DNA of 64,000 bases from Phycicoccus sp. CSK15P-2 (GCF_016888005.1 NZ_JAFDVE010000020.1:27257-91256), one strand, 5' to 3'. Counted from the first letter of the stretch, positions 34,026-42,974 are shown. A program made the numbers and translations. Notes: generated by a model not told the origin, from the letters alone.

Positions 34026-34867
34026 CCGTGCGCCGCTACCGCATCGTCCACACGACCGCCCTCGCCTACGACGGGCCGATCCGTGCCGCCCACAACGAGC
34101 TGCGGATGACCCCGCTCAACGAGCCGGGCCAGACGACTCTGGAGAACCGCATCCGGATCCGTCCGATGACGTGGAGCAACGTCTACCGCGACCACTGGGG
34201 CACCCACGTCATGTCCATGGAGAGCCTCGCCGAGCACGAGCGGCTCGACATCGAGGCGATCTCCACCGTGGAGAAGTCCGACGTCGAGCAGCCGGACCCG
34301 GTCTGCGACTGGGAGACCGTGCGTGACCCCTCCGTCCAGGACCGGCTCTACGAGTGGCTCATGCTCTCCACCCGGACCCGGCCGGGCGAGGGTGTCGCGG
34401 CGATCGTCGACGCCGTCCGCGACCTGCCGAGCCCGCGGCAGGCGGCGGACGAGCTGTGCCGCCGGGTCCGGGACGAGATGACCTACCGGCCGGGTGCCAC
34501 AGGGGTGCACAGCAGCGGCGAGGAGGCATGGGCCGACCGCGCCGGGGTCTGTCAGGACTTCGCGCACATCACGATCGGCGCGCTGCGCTCGCTCGGCATC
34601 CCGGCCCGCTACGTCTCGGGCTACCTGGCGCCGCGCAGCGACCTCGACGTCGGCGAGAGTGCGTCGGGAGAGAGCCACGCGTGGGTCGAGCTGTGGGACG
34701 ACGCCTGGGTCCCGGTCGACCCGACGAACGGCACGCCCGTCGGCGTCGAGCACGTCGTCGTGGCCCGAGGGAGGGACTACGAGGACGTCTCGCCGTTCAA
34801 GGGCGTCTACTCGGGCCGCGCGACCGCGGCGCAGCAGGTCGAGGTCACGATGACCCGACTCGCGTGA
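34022..34867 (+). CDS. Transglutaminase-like cysteine peptidase
   Basis: 281 residues. An N-terminal transglutaminase-associated domain (about 1-95, RIVHTTALAYDGPIRAAHNE) is followed by the catalytic core with Cys177 in AGVCQDFAHI, His219 in GESHAWVEL and Asp233 in VDPTNG. It is bacterial transglutaminase-like, probably a peptidase or amide-bond transferase, and the third member of the ATP-grasp/alpha-E set. No signal peptide, so it is cytoplasmic. The start is GTG overlapping the alpha-E stop. Its own stop is in the arm of a strong terminator hairpin. Confidence 0.88.
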   Translation: MTVRRYRIVHTTALAYDGPIRAAHNELRMTPLNEPGQTTLENRIRIRPMTWSNVYRDHWGTHVMSMESLAEHERLDIEAISTVEKSDVEQPDPVCDWETVRDPSVQDRLYEWLMLSTRTRPGEGVAAIVDAVRDLPSPRQAADELCRRVRDEMTYRPGATGVHSSGEEAWADRAGVCQDFAHITIGALRSLGIPARYVSGYLAPRSDLDVGESASGESHAWVELWDDAWVPVDPTNGTPVGVEHVVVARGRDYEDVSPFKGVYSGRATAAQQVEVTMTRLA

Positions 34868-34904
34868 CCCGCTGCCGGCAGTGAGCCTTCCCGGCAGCGG
34901 GTCA
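34865..34904. terminator. 14-bp-stem terminator between convergent genes
   Basis: TGACCCGCTGCCGG (34865-34878) pairs perfectly with CCGGCAGCGGGTCA (34891-34904) around a 12-base loop. The first TGA is the stop of the transglutaminase gene. It can serve both directions. Confidence 0.7.
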
Positions 34905-34919
34905 GCGCCGGCGTCGGCC

Positions 34920-36068
34920 TCAGGTGCGGTTGCGGAAGCTGTCGACCCATGCGTAGTTGAGCTGTGACGTTCCACCCGGCCGCGTGCACGTCTGGTTGCA
35001 GTAGATCCCGTTGAGGATCCACGGGTCGGTGTTCGGGCCGATGCTGCTCTGCGACTGACGCATCGCATAGGTGGCGAACCTCAGGTTCTTGCGGTCGAAG
35101 AGCTCGTCGGCGTTGCCGAGGAAGAACCGGACGTTGAAGAACCAGTCCGAGGACTTCAGGAAGTCGACCCACTCGGCACGTGGCCGCGGGTTGCGCAGCG
35201 AGAAGTCGAGGTACTGCCACACCTTCCAGCTCGGGTTCACGGCCGCGTGCCGCGAGGCGAACCCGGCGTTCACGGGCTTGCCCAGCTGGGCCTTGAAGTG
35301 GTTCTTCAGCGAGAACTCGGTGCTGATGATCCCCTTGGAGCCGCCGAGCCGCCCACGGGCCCAGGTGATGGCCTGGTCCATCTCCGGGATCGCCCCGACG
35401 TGCATGTGCAGGTCGATGCCTGCGATCCGCGGCGTGTTCTTGGCGTAGGCGATGAGCTTCTCGGTCGCCGGGGTGCGCCAGCCCGACTTCTGGAGGTTGT
35501 TGAAGGCACCCACGTAGACGGGGATGTCGCGCCGGGTCTTGTTGTAGGCGATGACGTGGTTGGCCATGTGCGTGTAGAAGTCGACGAGCGACTGGTTCCG
35601 GTCGGCGGGGTCGGACTCGATGAACGGCTCGTTGCCGACGACGAGCACGTCGGTGCTCGCGTAGACGCGGTCGAGCACCTCGGTCGTGAACGCGCGCAGG
35701 TCCTTGAACCGGGTGCTGTCGGCGTCGGCGGGGAAGCTGTCGCCGCGGAAGTCGAACTTGAGGTTGAGCACCGCCCGACGCCCCGTGCCCGAGATGCGTG
35801 TGAAGCCCGCGACATCCGGGTCGGAGTCCAGGGAGCCGACGCCGCCCCGTTGGAGGGCACGGATGTCGAGGAAGCCGCGGGCCAGGCCGGTCCCGACCCG
35901 GTCCAGCTCGCTGTCGTTCACGGCGCGCGTCAGGCCGTTGTAGTTGACGCCGAGGTCCGACGCCGAAGCAGGTGATGCCGTGACGGCGAAAGTGGTGACG
36001 GACACCGCCGCGACGACGGTGGCGGTCAGGGCCCGGCGAAGCAGGCCCTGGGACAGGGTGGTCGTCAT
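34920..36068 (-). CDS. Secreted glycosidase-like protein (clan GH-A-like), family unknown
   Basis: 382 residues. It has a signal peptide ending in ASA near residue 37. The mature protein alternates strands and helices like a (beta/alpha)8 barrel. LVVGNEPFIES (Glu147) resembles the Asn-Glu-Pro acid/base strand 4 of clan GH-A, and IISTEFSLKNH (Glu251) the nucleophile strand 7, about 104 residues later. DLHMHVGAIPEM lies between. I cannot assign a family. A single cysteine pair (ICNQTC-like, near the C-terminus) may form a disulfide. ATG 36068 has a GAGGAG ribosome-binding site; the frame's earlier start is rejected. It is convergent with the transglutaminase gene and divergent from the exporter. 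Confidence 0.7.
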   Translation of the reverse strand: MTTTLSQGLLRRALTATVVAAVSVTTFAVTASPASASDLGVNYNGLTRAVNDSELDRVGTGLARGFLDIRALQRGGVGSLDSDPDVAGFTRISGTGRRAVLNLKFDFRGDSFPADADSTRFKDLRAFTTEVLDRVYASTDVLVVGNEPFIESDPADRNQSLVDFYTHMANHVIAYNKTRRDIPVYVGAFNNLQKSGWRTPATEKLIAYAKNTPRIAGIDLHMHVGAIPEMDQAITWARGRLGGSKGIISTEFSLKNHFKAQLGKPVNAGFASRHAAVNPSWKVWQYLDFSLRNPRPRAEWVDFLKSSDWFFNVRFFLGNADELFDRKNLRFATYAMRQSQSSIGPNTDPWILNGIYCNQTCTRPGGTSQLNYAWVDSFRNRT

Positions 36069-36320
36069 CGACCGCTCCTCTCTGTGGGTAACCGTTGGCT
36101 GGTGACCCCGGCCTACCACCGCGAGGGGTGTATTTCCACTTCAGGAATTCCGTCGGAAGGGCCCGGTCGCAACGACAAAAAGATCTCCCGGTTCGGCGCC
36201 CGTGCGACCGGAGGACATCCCGCCCGTGAGCACGGAGCCTCGCGGGCGACACCGGTATGTCACCGGGCACCTCTAGGGTGCGCAGTGCCGCACGGACCGA
36301 GCGGCGGAGTGGAGGACGCG

Positions 36321-37334
36321 ATGAGCGACGCAGTGCAGGCCGAGGGCCTCGCCAAGGCCTACGGGTCCGGTGACGACGCGGTCCGGGCGCTCGACGGCCT
36401 GGACCTGCGGGTGGCGGAGGGCACCGTCGTCGGGCTGCTCGGGCCCAACGGTGCCGGCAAGACGACGACGATCAAGGTGCTCACGACGCTGCTGCGGCCG
36501 GACTCCGGGTCGGCGCGCGTCCTCGGCACCGATGTGCTCGCCGACCCCGCCCGGGTCCGCGGCACGATCGGGGTGAGCGGCCAGTACGCGGCGGTCGACG
36601 AGTACCTCACCGGGTTCGAGAACCTCGACATGGTGGGTCGGCTCTACCACCTGGGGGCCCGGGCAGCGCGCGAGCGGTCCCGTGAGCTGCTCGACCAGTT
36701 CGACCTCACCGACGCCGCGGACCGGCAGGTCAAGGGCTACTCCGGGGGCATGCGTCGCCGGCTCGACCTCGCCGGGGCGCTCGTCGCGCGGCCGCCCGTC
36801 CTCTTCCTCGACGAGCCGACGACCGGGCTCGACCCCCGCTCGCGCCTGGGGATGTGGAAGGTCATCGACGACCTGGTCCGCGAGGGCACGACGCTGCTCC
36901 TCACGACCCAGTACCTCGAGGAGGCCGACCAGCTCGCCGACCGGGTCGCCGTCATCGACCACGGGAGGGTCATCGCCGAGGGAACGGCCGACGAGCTCAA
37001 GGAACAGGTCGGCGGCGAGCGGGTCGAGGTCGTCGTCGAGGACGCCGGCTCACTGGGGGCGGCGCGCGAGGCCCTCGCCGGCCTGGGCCGGGGGGAGGCC
37101 GTCGTCGACGAGCGGGCCCGGCGCGTCACCATCCCGGTGAGCGGCGGCGCGAGCGTCCTCGTCGAGGCCGTCAGGCGGCTCGACGCCGAAGGGGTGGGGG
37201 TGTCCGACCTCGGGCTGCGGCGGCCGACGCTCGACGACGTCTTCCTCACCCTCACCGGCCGGGCCGCGGAGGAGCCGGACGAGCCGGACGGGCCGGATGC
37301 CGGCCGCACCGAGGCCCAGGGGGTGGCCCGATGA
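36321..37334 (+). CDS. Daunorubicin-resistance-type ABC transporter ATP-binding protein
   Basis: 337 residues of the DrrA family. Walker A GPNGAGKT, signature YSGGMRRRLDLAG and Walker B VLFLDEPTTGLDPRSR are intact, followed by the DrrA-type C-terminal domain (GLRRPTLDDVFLTLTG). A GGAGGACGCG ribosome-binding site precedes ATG 36321; the open frame further upstream is non-coding in character. The permease gene overlaps the stop (ATGA). The pair probably exports a hydrophobic compound or lipid; no biosynthetic cluster is nearby. Confidence 0.9.
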   Translation: MSDAVQAEGLAKAYGSGDDAVRALDGLDLRVAEGTVVGLLGPNGAGKTTTIKVLTTLLRPDSGSARVLGTDVLADPARVRGTIGVSGQYAAVDEYLTGFENLDMVGRLYHLGARAARERSRELLDQFDLTDAADRQVKGYSGGMRRRLDLAGALVARPPVLFLDEPTTGLDPRSRLGMWKVIDDLVREGTTLLLTTQYLEEADQLADRVAVIDHGRVIAEGTADELKEQVGGERVEVVVEDAGSLGAAREALAGLGRGEAVVDERARRVTIPVSGGASVLVEAVRRLDAEGVGVSDLGLRRPTLDDVFLTLTGRAAEEPDEPDGPDAGRTEAQGVAR

Positions 37335-38140
37335 CCACGCTGTCGCACACCGTGGCCGACGCCGTCACGGTCACCCGCCGCAACCTCATCAAGATCCGAA
37401 GGGTCCCGGACCTGCTCGTCTTCACGACGCTGCAGCCGATCATGTTCGTCCTGCTCTTCGCCTACGTCTTCGGCGGGGCGATCGGCGAGCAGGACACCGG
37501 CATCGACTACAAGGAGTTCCTCATCGCGGGGATCTTCGCCCAGACCGTGGTCTTCGGCAGCACCTTCACCGGGTACAGCCTCGCCGAGGACCTCCAGAAG
37601 GGCTTCGTCGACCGCTTCCGGACGCTGCCGATGTCCCCGGCGGCGGTGCTGCTCGGGCGCACCGCCTCCGACGTCGTCAACAACGCGATCAGCCTGGTCG
37701 TCATGGGCCTCAGCGGTCTCGTCGTCGGCTGGCGGATCCGCAGCAACCCGCTGGACGCCGTCCTCGGCTTCCTGCTCCTGCTCGTCTTCGCCTACGCGGT
37801 GTCCTGGATCATGGCGCTCGTGGGCCTGCTCGTACGCACGCCCGAGGTGGTCAACAACGCCGCGTTCATCGTCATCTTCCCGTTGACCTTCATCGCGAAC
37901 ACCTTCGTCAGCCCGGAGACGCTCCCCGGGCCGCTGCGGACCTTCGCGTACTGGAACCCGGTGTCGAGCGTCACCCAGGCGGCCCGCGAGCTGTTCGGCA
38001 ACACGAACCCGCAGTTCCCGCCGCCGGAGGTCTGGCCGCTCCAGCATCCGGTCGTCTACTCCCTCCTGTGGGCGCTCGCCGTGCTCCTCGTGTTCGTCCC
38101 GCTGTCGGTCCGCCAGTACCAGCGCACCACGTCCCGCTGA
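37331..38140 (+). CDS. ABC-2 type multidrug transporter permease (DrrB-like)
   Basis: 269 residues with about six membrane helices. VFTTLQPIMFVLLFAYVFGGAI is the first membrane unit, DRFRTLPMSPAAVLLGR is the conserved cytoplasmic loop of the ABC-2 family, and NTFVSPETLPGPLRTFAYWNP precedes the final helix. It overlaps the ATPase stop by four bases. With the ATPase it forms a two-component exporter, unlike the three-gene exporter at 26201-28790. Confidence 0.9.
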   Translation: MTTLSHTVADAVTVTRRNLIKIRRVPDLLVFTTLQPIMFVLLFAYVFGGAIGEQDTGIDYKEFLIAGIFAQTVVFGSTFTGYSLAEDLQKGFVDRFRTLPMSPAAVLLGRTASDVVNNAISLVVMGLSGLVVGWRIRSNPLDAVLGFLLLLVFAYAVSWIMALVGLLVRTPEVVNNAAFIVIFPLTFIANTFVSPETLPGPLRTFAYWNPVSSVTQAARELFGNTNPQFPPPEVWPLQHPVVYSLLWALAVLLVFVPLSVRQYQRTTSR

Positions 38141-38194
38141 CCGGCGGCCGCCGGTTTCGTGGTCCGCGGCGGCGGACCTACCCTTGAGGGCGCC

Positions 38195-39706
38195 ATGACT
38201 GCCGCCAAGACCTACGACGTGCGCACCCACGGGTGCCAGATGAACGTGCACGACTCCGAACGCCTCGCCGGGCTGCTCGAGACCGCCGGCTACGTCGACC
38301 TCGCGAGCGTCCCCGCGCCCGACCGCCCCGAGGTCGCCGACGTCGTCGTCTTCAACACCTGCGCCGTGCGCGAGAACGCCGACAACAAGCTCTACGGCAA
38401 CCTCGGCCAGCTGCGCCCCGCCAAGCAACGCAACCCCGACCTCCAGATCGCCGTCGGCGGCTGCATGGCCCAGAAGGACCGCGAGACCATCGTCCAGCGG
38501 GCGCCCTGGGTCGACGTCGTCTTCGGGACCCACAACATCGGCAGCCTCCCGGCGCTGCTCGACCGCGCACGGCACAACCGGCGCGCCGAGGTCGAGATCC
38601 TCGAGTCGCTCGAGACCTTCCCCTCCACGCTGCCCACCCGCCGCGACTCCGCCTTCTCCGGCTGGGTGTCGATCTCGGTCGGCTGCAACAACACGTGCAC
38701 GTTCTGCATCGTCCCGAGTCTGCGCGGCACGGAGCAGGACCGTCGCCCCGGGGAGGTCCTCGCGGAGGTCGAGGCGCTCGTCGCCCAAGGCGTCGTCGAG
38801 GTCACCCTGCTCGGGCAGAACGTCAACACCTACGGCGTGGAGTTCGGCGACCGGCTCGCGTTCGGCAAGCTGCTGCGCGCCTGCGGCGAGATCGAGGGCC
38901 TCGAGCGGGTGCGATTCACCAGCCCACACCCTGCGGCCTTCACCGACGACGTCATCGAGGCCATGGCCGAGACGCCCAACGTCATGCCGAGCCTGCACAT
39001 GCCGCTGCAGTCCGGCTCCGACCGCGTGCTCAAGGCGATGCGGCGCAGCTACCGCAGCGAGCGGTTCCTCGGCATCCTCGACCGCGTCCGCGCCGCGATA
39101 CCGGACGCCGCCGTTACGACCGACCTCATCGTCGGCTTCCCCGGCGAGACCGAGGAGGACTTCGCCGAGACCCTCCGGGTCGTCGAGGCCTCCCGCTTCT
39201 CCAGCGCCTTCACCTTCCAGTACTCGGTCCGCCCCGGGACGCCGGCCGCGACGATGGAGCACCAGGTCCCCAAGGCCGTCGTCCAGGAGCGCTTCGACCG
39301 GCTGGTCGCCCTCCAGGAGGAGCTCTCCTGGGCGGGCAACCGGGCGGTCGAGGGGCGCGAGGTCGAGGTGCTCGTGGCACCGGGGGAGGGGCGCAAGGAC
39401 GGCGAGACCGCCCGGATGTCCGGGCGGGCCCGGGACAACCGGCTCGTCCACCTCGCGGTTCCCGACGGCGCCGAGCGTCCCCGGCCCGGTGACCTCGTCA
39501 CCGTGGGTGTCACCTACGGCGCGCCGCACCATCTCGTCGCCGACAGCGGGGTGCGGGGCGGGGTCTACTCCGTGCGGAGGACCCCTGGAGGGGACGCGTG
39601 GGAGGCGCTGCGGGGTGCGCCGGTCCCGGGGAAGCCCGCGGTGGCACTCGGCATGCCGTCCGTCGGGCGTCCGGAGCCGGTCACGGCTCCGTCCTGCGCG
39701 TCCTGA
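38195..39706 (+). CDS. miaB: tRNA-2-methylthio-N6-dimethylallyladenosine synthase
   Basis: 503 residues. MiaB methylthiolates i6A37 in tRNA. The UPF0004 domain has Cys14 in [12 protein letters not shown] and [15 protein letters not shown], then GGCMAQK; the radical SAM motif is [11 protein letters not shown], and a TRAM domain ends the core. THGCQMN separates it from RimO. The ATG at 38195 is ten bases after TACCCT. miaA, which makes the i6A precursor, lies 1.4 kb downstream. The last 30 residues are variable. Its stop codon is in an inverted repeat shared with the next, convergent gene. Confidence 0.94.
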   Translation: MTAAKTYDVRTHGCQMNVHDSERLAGLLETAGYVDLASVPAPDRPEVADVVVFNTCAVRENADNKLYGNLGQLRPAKQRNPDLQIAVGGCMAQKDRETIVQRAPWVDVVFGTHNIGSLPALLDRARHNRRAEVEILESLETFPSTLPTRRDSAFSGWVSISVGCNNTCTFCIVPSLRGTEQDRRPGEVLAEVEALVAQGVVEVTLLGQNVNTYGVEFGDRLAFGKLLRACGEIEGLERVRFTSPHPAAFTDDVIEAMAETPNVMPSLHMPLQSGSDRVLKAMRRSYRSERFLGILDRVRAAIPDAAVTTDLIVGFPGETEEDFAETLRVVEASRFSSAFTFQYSVRPGTPAATMEHQVPKAVVQERFDRLVALQEELSWAGNRAVEGREVEVLVAPGEGRKDGETARMSGRARDNRLVHLAVPDGAERPRPGDLVTVGVTYGAPHHLVADSGVRGGVYSVRRTPGGDAWEALRGAPVPGKPAVALGMPSVGRPEPVTAPSCAS

Positions 39707-39748
39707 GCACGGACCGGACGAGGGGTACGCCCGCCGGGAGGGCTCAGG
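39702..39748. terminator. Inverted repeat spanning both stops of miaB and the small membrane protein gene
   Basis: CCTGAGC (39702-39708) pairs with GCTCAGG (39742-39748). Each arm carries the stop codon of one convergent gene, as in the recX/YccF pair. The stem is short, so terminator activity is uncertain. Confidence 0.35.
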
Positions 39749-39950
39749 AGATCAGGATGGTCGCGAGGGCGGCGACGACCGCGATCCCCACGAAGGCCGC
39801 CACGACGGCGATCACGAAGGGACGCCGCTTGTCGCGGCGCTCGGCGGCCGCGGCGTTCGCGGTGGCCTCGGTGTTGACGGCGTCGTAGAGCTCGGACGCG
39901 TCGAACGGCTGTATGTCGAGCTTGGGAAGCCCTGAGTGCCAATGGGACAC
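39744..39950 (-). CDS. Small membrane protein of unknown function
   Basis: 68 residues. The N-terminal half is soluble (SHWHSGLPKLDIQPFDASEL), followed by an alanine-rich stretch, a short basic cluster (RRDKRRP) and one membrane helix to the end (FVIAVVAAFVGIAVVAALATI). The basic residues before the helix suggest a cytoplasmic N-terminus. GTG 39950 has a GGAGGAAGG ribosome-binding site; the longer frame upstream lacks one. A TAGGGT box about 40 bases upstream could be the promoter. Many actinobacteria have a membrane protein after miaB, but I cannot assign this one to a family. Confidence 0.65.
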   Translation of the reverse strand: MSHWHSGLPKLDIQPFDASELYDAVNTEATANAAAAERRDKRRPFVIAVVAAFVGIAVVAALATILIS

Positions 39951-40074
39951 GGGGTCGTCCTTCCTCCGGCGGCGAGATTCCTCCAACCCTAGGGACCCCT
40001 CCGCGAGGATGCGCGGCTTCCGGCCCCGCGCTCCCAACTCTCGGCCGAAGGACCTCCGGACCTGGCCGAACGGA

Positions 40075-40109
40075 CGAGACCCCCGACCGGTCACCGGTCG
40101 GGGGTCTCG
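40075..40109 (-). terminator. Perfect 17-bp inverted repeat, terminator
   Basis: CGAGACCCCCGACCGGT (40075-40091) and its exact inverse (40093-40109) flank a single base. It lies 11 bases after the stop of the minus-strand gene at 40121-40348, which it must terminate. Confidence 0.75.
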
Positions 40110-40120
40110 GCGCCGGAGGC

Positions 40121-40348
40121 TCAGATGTCGCGGCCCTGGTTGCGGGCGGCGTCACGCTCCGGCTCTCCGATGGCGTCGTCGGCCTTGGCCTGGGCCCTGT
40201 CGACGTGGTCGGCGTACTTGCCGCCGGTCGCCGAGTCGACGGCGTCACCGCCGCGCTCGATGACCTGGTCGCTGAACTTCTCGGCCTGGTCGGGATGCTT
40301 GTCGGCGAGCTCGGTGAGCTTCTCCTTGGCGCTGTCGAGAAAACCCAT
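40121..40348 (-). CDS. MT0933/Rv0909-like antitoxin family protein
   Basis: 75 residues matching the MT0933-type antitoxin family: MGFLDSAKEKL start, GGDAVDSATGGKYADHVDRAQAKADDAI core and a charged C-terminus. In mycobacteria Rv0909 is paired with the toxin Rv0910. No such partner is adjacent here; the neighbours are def and a small membrane protein. It may be a solitary stress-type helical protein. ATG 40348 has an AGGAGG ribosome-binding site; an in-frame ATG nine codons upstream is the alternative. Confidence 0.7.
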   Translation of the reverse strand: MGFLDSAKEKLTELADKHPDQAEKFSDQVIERGGDAVDSATGGKYADHVDRAQAKADDAIGEPERDAARNQGRDI

Positions 40349-40480
40349 CGGCGGCCTCCTTCCGTCCGGGGACATGACCGCTCCCGTGGGAGCAGGTCCA
40401 GTCCACACCTCATCGGCTCCGCGCGCCACCCCGTTCCCCGCGCCGCGGGCAGGCGTGGCGCCTCTGCAAGAATCTCGGAC

Positions 40481-41089
40481 ATGGCCATCCGTCCCGTCGT
40501 CATCACCGGGGACCCCGTCCTCCACAGCCGTGCTCAGCCCGTCGAGGTCATCGACGACGCTGTCCGCGAGCTCGTCGCCGACATGTACGAGACGATGGAC
40601 GCCGCCCGTGGGGTCGGCCTCGCCGCACCGCAGATCGGGGTGGGGCTGCGCGTCTTCACATGGCAGCTGGCGAACGACGACGGCATCCCGCCGCGGGGCG
40701 TCGTCATCAACCCGTTCCTCACCGCCACGAAGCCCGCTGTCGGGGATCCCGACCCGCAGGACGAGGTCGAGGGCTGCCTGTCCGTGCCGGGGGAGTCCTT
40801 CCCCCTGCGCCGTGGCCCCAGCGCGGTCCTCACCGGCCAGGACGTGGACGGACACGAGCTGCGGTACGAGGCCACGGGGTGGTTCGCCCGCATGCTGCAG
40901 CACGAGTACGACCACCTCAACGGGTTCCTCTACGTCGACCGGCTCGCCGCGACGTGGGCACGCAAGGCCAAGAAGGCGATCCGCGCCCACGGGTGGGGGC
41001 AGCCGGGGCAGACCTGGACGCCCGGCGTCGACCGTGACCCGTTCGGGCACGACGACAGCGAGGGCGACACCGAGGGCGCGGTCCCCTGA
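40481..41089 (+). CDS. def: Peptide deformylase
   Basis: 202 residues. It removes the formyl group from the N-terminal methionine of new proteins. All three motifs are intact: GVGLAAPQ (44-51), EGCLSVP with metal-binding Cys99 (97-103), and QHEYDH with two metal-binding histidines (140-145). A C-terminal extension of about 45 residues (WARKAKKAIRAHGWGQPGQ and an acidic tail) is typical of actinobacterial forms. The frame is open upstream, but ATG 40481 fits the family start. miaA follows at once. Confidence 0.94.
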   Translation: MAIRPVVITGDPVLHSRAQPVEVIDDAVRELVADMYETMDAARGVGLAAPQIGVGLRVFTWQLANDDGIPPRGVVINPFLTATKPAVGDPDPQDEVEGCLSVPGESFPLRRGPSAVLTGQDVDGHELRYEATGWFARMLQHEYDHLNGFLYVDRLAATWARKAKKAIRAHGWGQPGQTWTPGVDRDPFGHDDSEGDTEGAVP

Positions 41090-41106
41090 CCGGGCCGACC
41101 CCCACG

Positions 41107-42042
41107 GTGGCCGTGGTCGGCGCGACGGCCACCGGCAAGTCCGGCCTCGGGGTGCAGCTCGCCCGCCGACTCGGTGGGGAGGTCGTCGGCGCCGACGCCT
41201 CGCAGCTCTACCGGGGGATGGACATCGGCACCGCGAAGCTGACGTCCGACGAGCGCGACGGAGTGCCGCACCATCAGCTCGACGTCCTCGACGTCACCGA
41301 AGAGGCGAGCGTCGCGGGCTACCAGCGGCACGCCCGTGCCGACCTCGACGACGTCGTCCGGCGCGGTGGGCTCCCGCTCGTGGTGGGCGGGTCGGGGCTC
41401 TACGTCCGCGCCGTGCTGGACCGGCTGGACATCCCCCCGACCGACCCCGACGTCCGCCGGGCCCTGGAGCACCGGGCGGAGCAGGAGGGGACCTCCGCCC
41501 TCCACGACGAGCTCGCGCGGGCCGACCCGGACGCCGCGTCCGCCATCGAGCGGAACAACACCCGACGGGTCGTACGCGCCCTCGAGGTCCTCGCGCTCAC
41601 CGGACGCCCCTTCAGCGCGTCGATGCCCCGGCGCGAGCTGGTCCGTCCGGCAGTGGTCGTCGGGCTGCGCGTGGCGCGGGACGTGCTCGACGAGCGCATC
41701 GAGCACCGGACCCGGCGCATGTTCCGGTCCGGTCTCGTGGAGGAGACCGAGGAGCTCGCGCGACGGGGCCTGCGGGAAGGGCGCACCGCGAGCCGTGCCG
41801 TGGGGTACGCGCAGGCGCTCGCGGTGCTCGACGGCACGATGCGCCCCGACGAGGCCGTCGCGGACACCGCGCTGCGCACCCGCCGGCTCGTCCGGCGCCA
41901 GGAGTCCTGGTTCGGTGCCGACCCGCGGATCGTCTGGCTCGACGCCCTCGACGCGCGGCTGCTCGACCACGCCCTCGCGGCCGTCGAGACCGCGCGTTCG
42001 GAGCAGCGGTACCCGGGATGGGACGATGGGTCGCATGGCTGA
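41107..42042 (+). CDS. miaA: tRNA dimethylallyltransferase
   Basis: 311 residues from GTG 41107. MiaA transfers a dimethylallyl group to A37 of tRNAs reading U-starting codons, making the substrate of MiaB. The P-loop GATATGKSGL, DASQLYRGMDIGTAK and GGSGLYVRA are present. Family proteins usually carry a few more residues before the P-loop; a CTG at 41086 that overlaps the def stop would add seven (TGPTPT) but CTG starts are rare. It overlaps dapF by eight bases. Confidence 0.92.
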   Translation: MAVVGATATGKSGLGVQLARRLGGEVVGADASQLYRGMDIGTAKLTSDERDGVPHHQLDVLDVTEEASVAGYQRHARADLDDVVRRGGLPLVVGGSGLYVRAVLDRLDIPPTDPDVRRALEHRAEQEGTSALHDELARADPDAASAIERNNTRRVVRALEVLALTGRPFSASMPRRELVRPAVVVGLRVARDVLDERIEHRTRRMFRSGLVEETEELARRGLREGRTASRAVGYAQALAVLDGTMRPDEAVADTALRTRRLVRRQESWFGADPRIVWLDALDARLLDHALAAVETARSEQRYPGWDDGSHG

Positions 42043-42913
42043 CCGGCTGACGTTCACCAAGGGCCACGGGACCGAGAACGACTTCGTCGTGGTGCCCGAC
42101 CTCGACGGCGCGCTCGGCCTGTCCGCCGACCGCGCCACCCGGCTCGCCGACCGGCGCGGTGGGGTCGGGGGGGACGGCGTGATCCGCGTCGTGCCCGCCG
42201 AGCTCGCCGACGAGGCGGACGTCCGCGCGCAGGCCCCGCAGGCCCGCTGGTTCATGGACTACCGGAACACCGACGGCTCGGTGGCCGAGATGTGCGGCAA
42301 CGGGACACGCGTCTTCGCCGAGTACCTCCGCCGGGAGGGTCTGGAGACGGCCGACGAGTTCGTCATCGCAACCCGCGCCGGCGCCAAGGCCGTGCGGCGG
42401 GACGGCGAGGGCTGGGCCGTCGGTCTCGGCCCGTGGCGGCTCGCCGACCCCGACACCGCCGAGCGCGACGGCTTCGACGCGCTCGTGCACATCGGCGACG
42501 GCGACCCGTTCTCGGCGCTGAGCGTCGACCTCGGCAACCCGCACACGGTCCTGGCGCTGCCCGAGGAGGTCGACCTCGGGGCGCTCGACCTCACCAGGGC
42601 GCCGCTGGTGCGTCCGGAGCCACCGCACGGCACGAACGTGGAGGTCGTCCGGCCGGTCGCCGCGGGGCACGTCGTCATGCGGGTCCACGAGCGGGGCGTG
42701 GGCGAGACCCGCTCGTGCGGCTCCGGGGCGTGTGCCGCCGCCGTCGCCACGAGCTTCTGGGCGGGCTCCCTCGACCGCGGCTCGGAGTGGCTGGTCGACG
42801 TCCCCGGCGGCCGGCTGACCGTCCGGCTCCTACCCGAACACGGGGTGGAGCTCGCGGGTCCGGCGGTGCTCGTCGCGGACGGCACCGTGGACCTCGAGGT
42901 CCTGCCGGGCTGA
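42035..42913 (+). CDS. dapF: Diaminopimelate epimerase
   Basis: 292 residues. It interconverts LL- and meso-diaminopimelate for lysine and peptidoglycan. GHGTENDF is at the start and the two catalytic cysteines are Cys87 in MCGNGTR and Cys228 in RSCGSGACA. I start at ATG 42035, which matches the family; an in-frame ATG at 42026 would add three residues. The miaA-dapF order is conserved in actinobacteria. A short GC-rich hairpin after the stop (CCGCC/GGCGG around 42928-42945) may terminate it. Confidence 0.93.
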   Translation: MADRLTFTKGHGTENDFVVVPDLDGALGLSADRATRLADRRGGVGGDGVIRVVPAELADEADVRAQAPQARWFMDYRNTDGSVAEMCGNGTRVFAEYLRREGLETADEFVIATRAGAKAVRRDGEGWAVGLGPWRLADPDTAERDGFDALVHIGDGDPFSALSVDLGNPHTVLALPEEVDLGALDLTRAPLVRPEPPHGTNVEVVRPVAAGHVVMRVHERGVGETRSCGSGACAAAVATSFWAGSLDRGSEWLVDVPGGRLTVRLLPEHGVELAGPAVLVADGTVDLEVLPG

Positions 42914-42974
42914 CTTCACATCCCCCTCCGCCGCTCGGGTGGCGGGGTGCCGCGGCCGGGCCTAGCGTGCCGGG

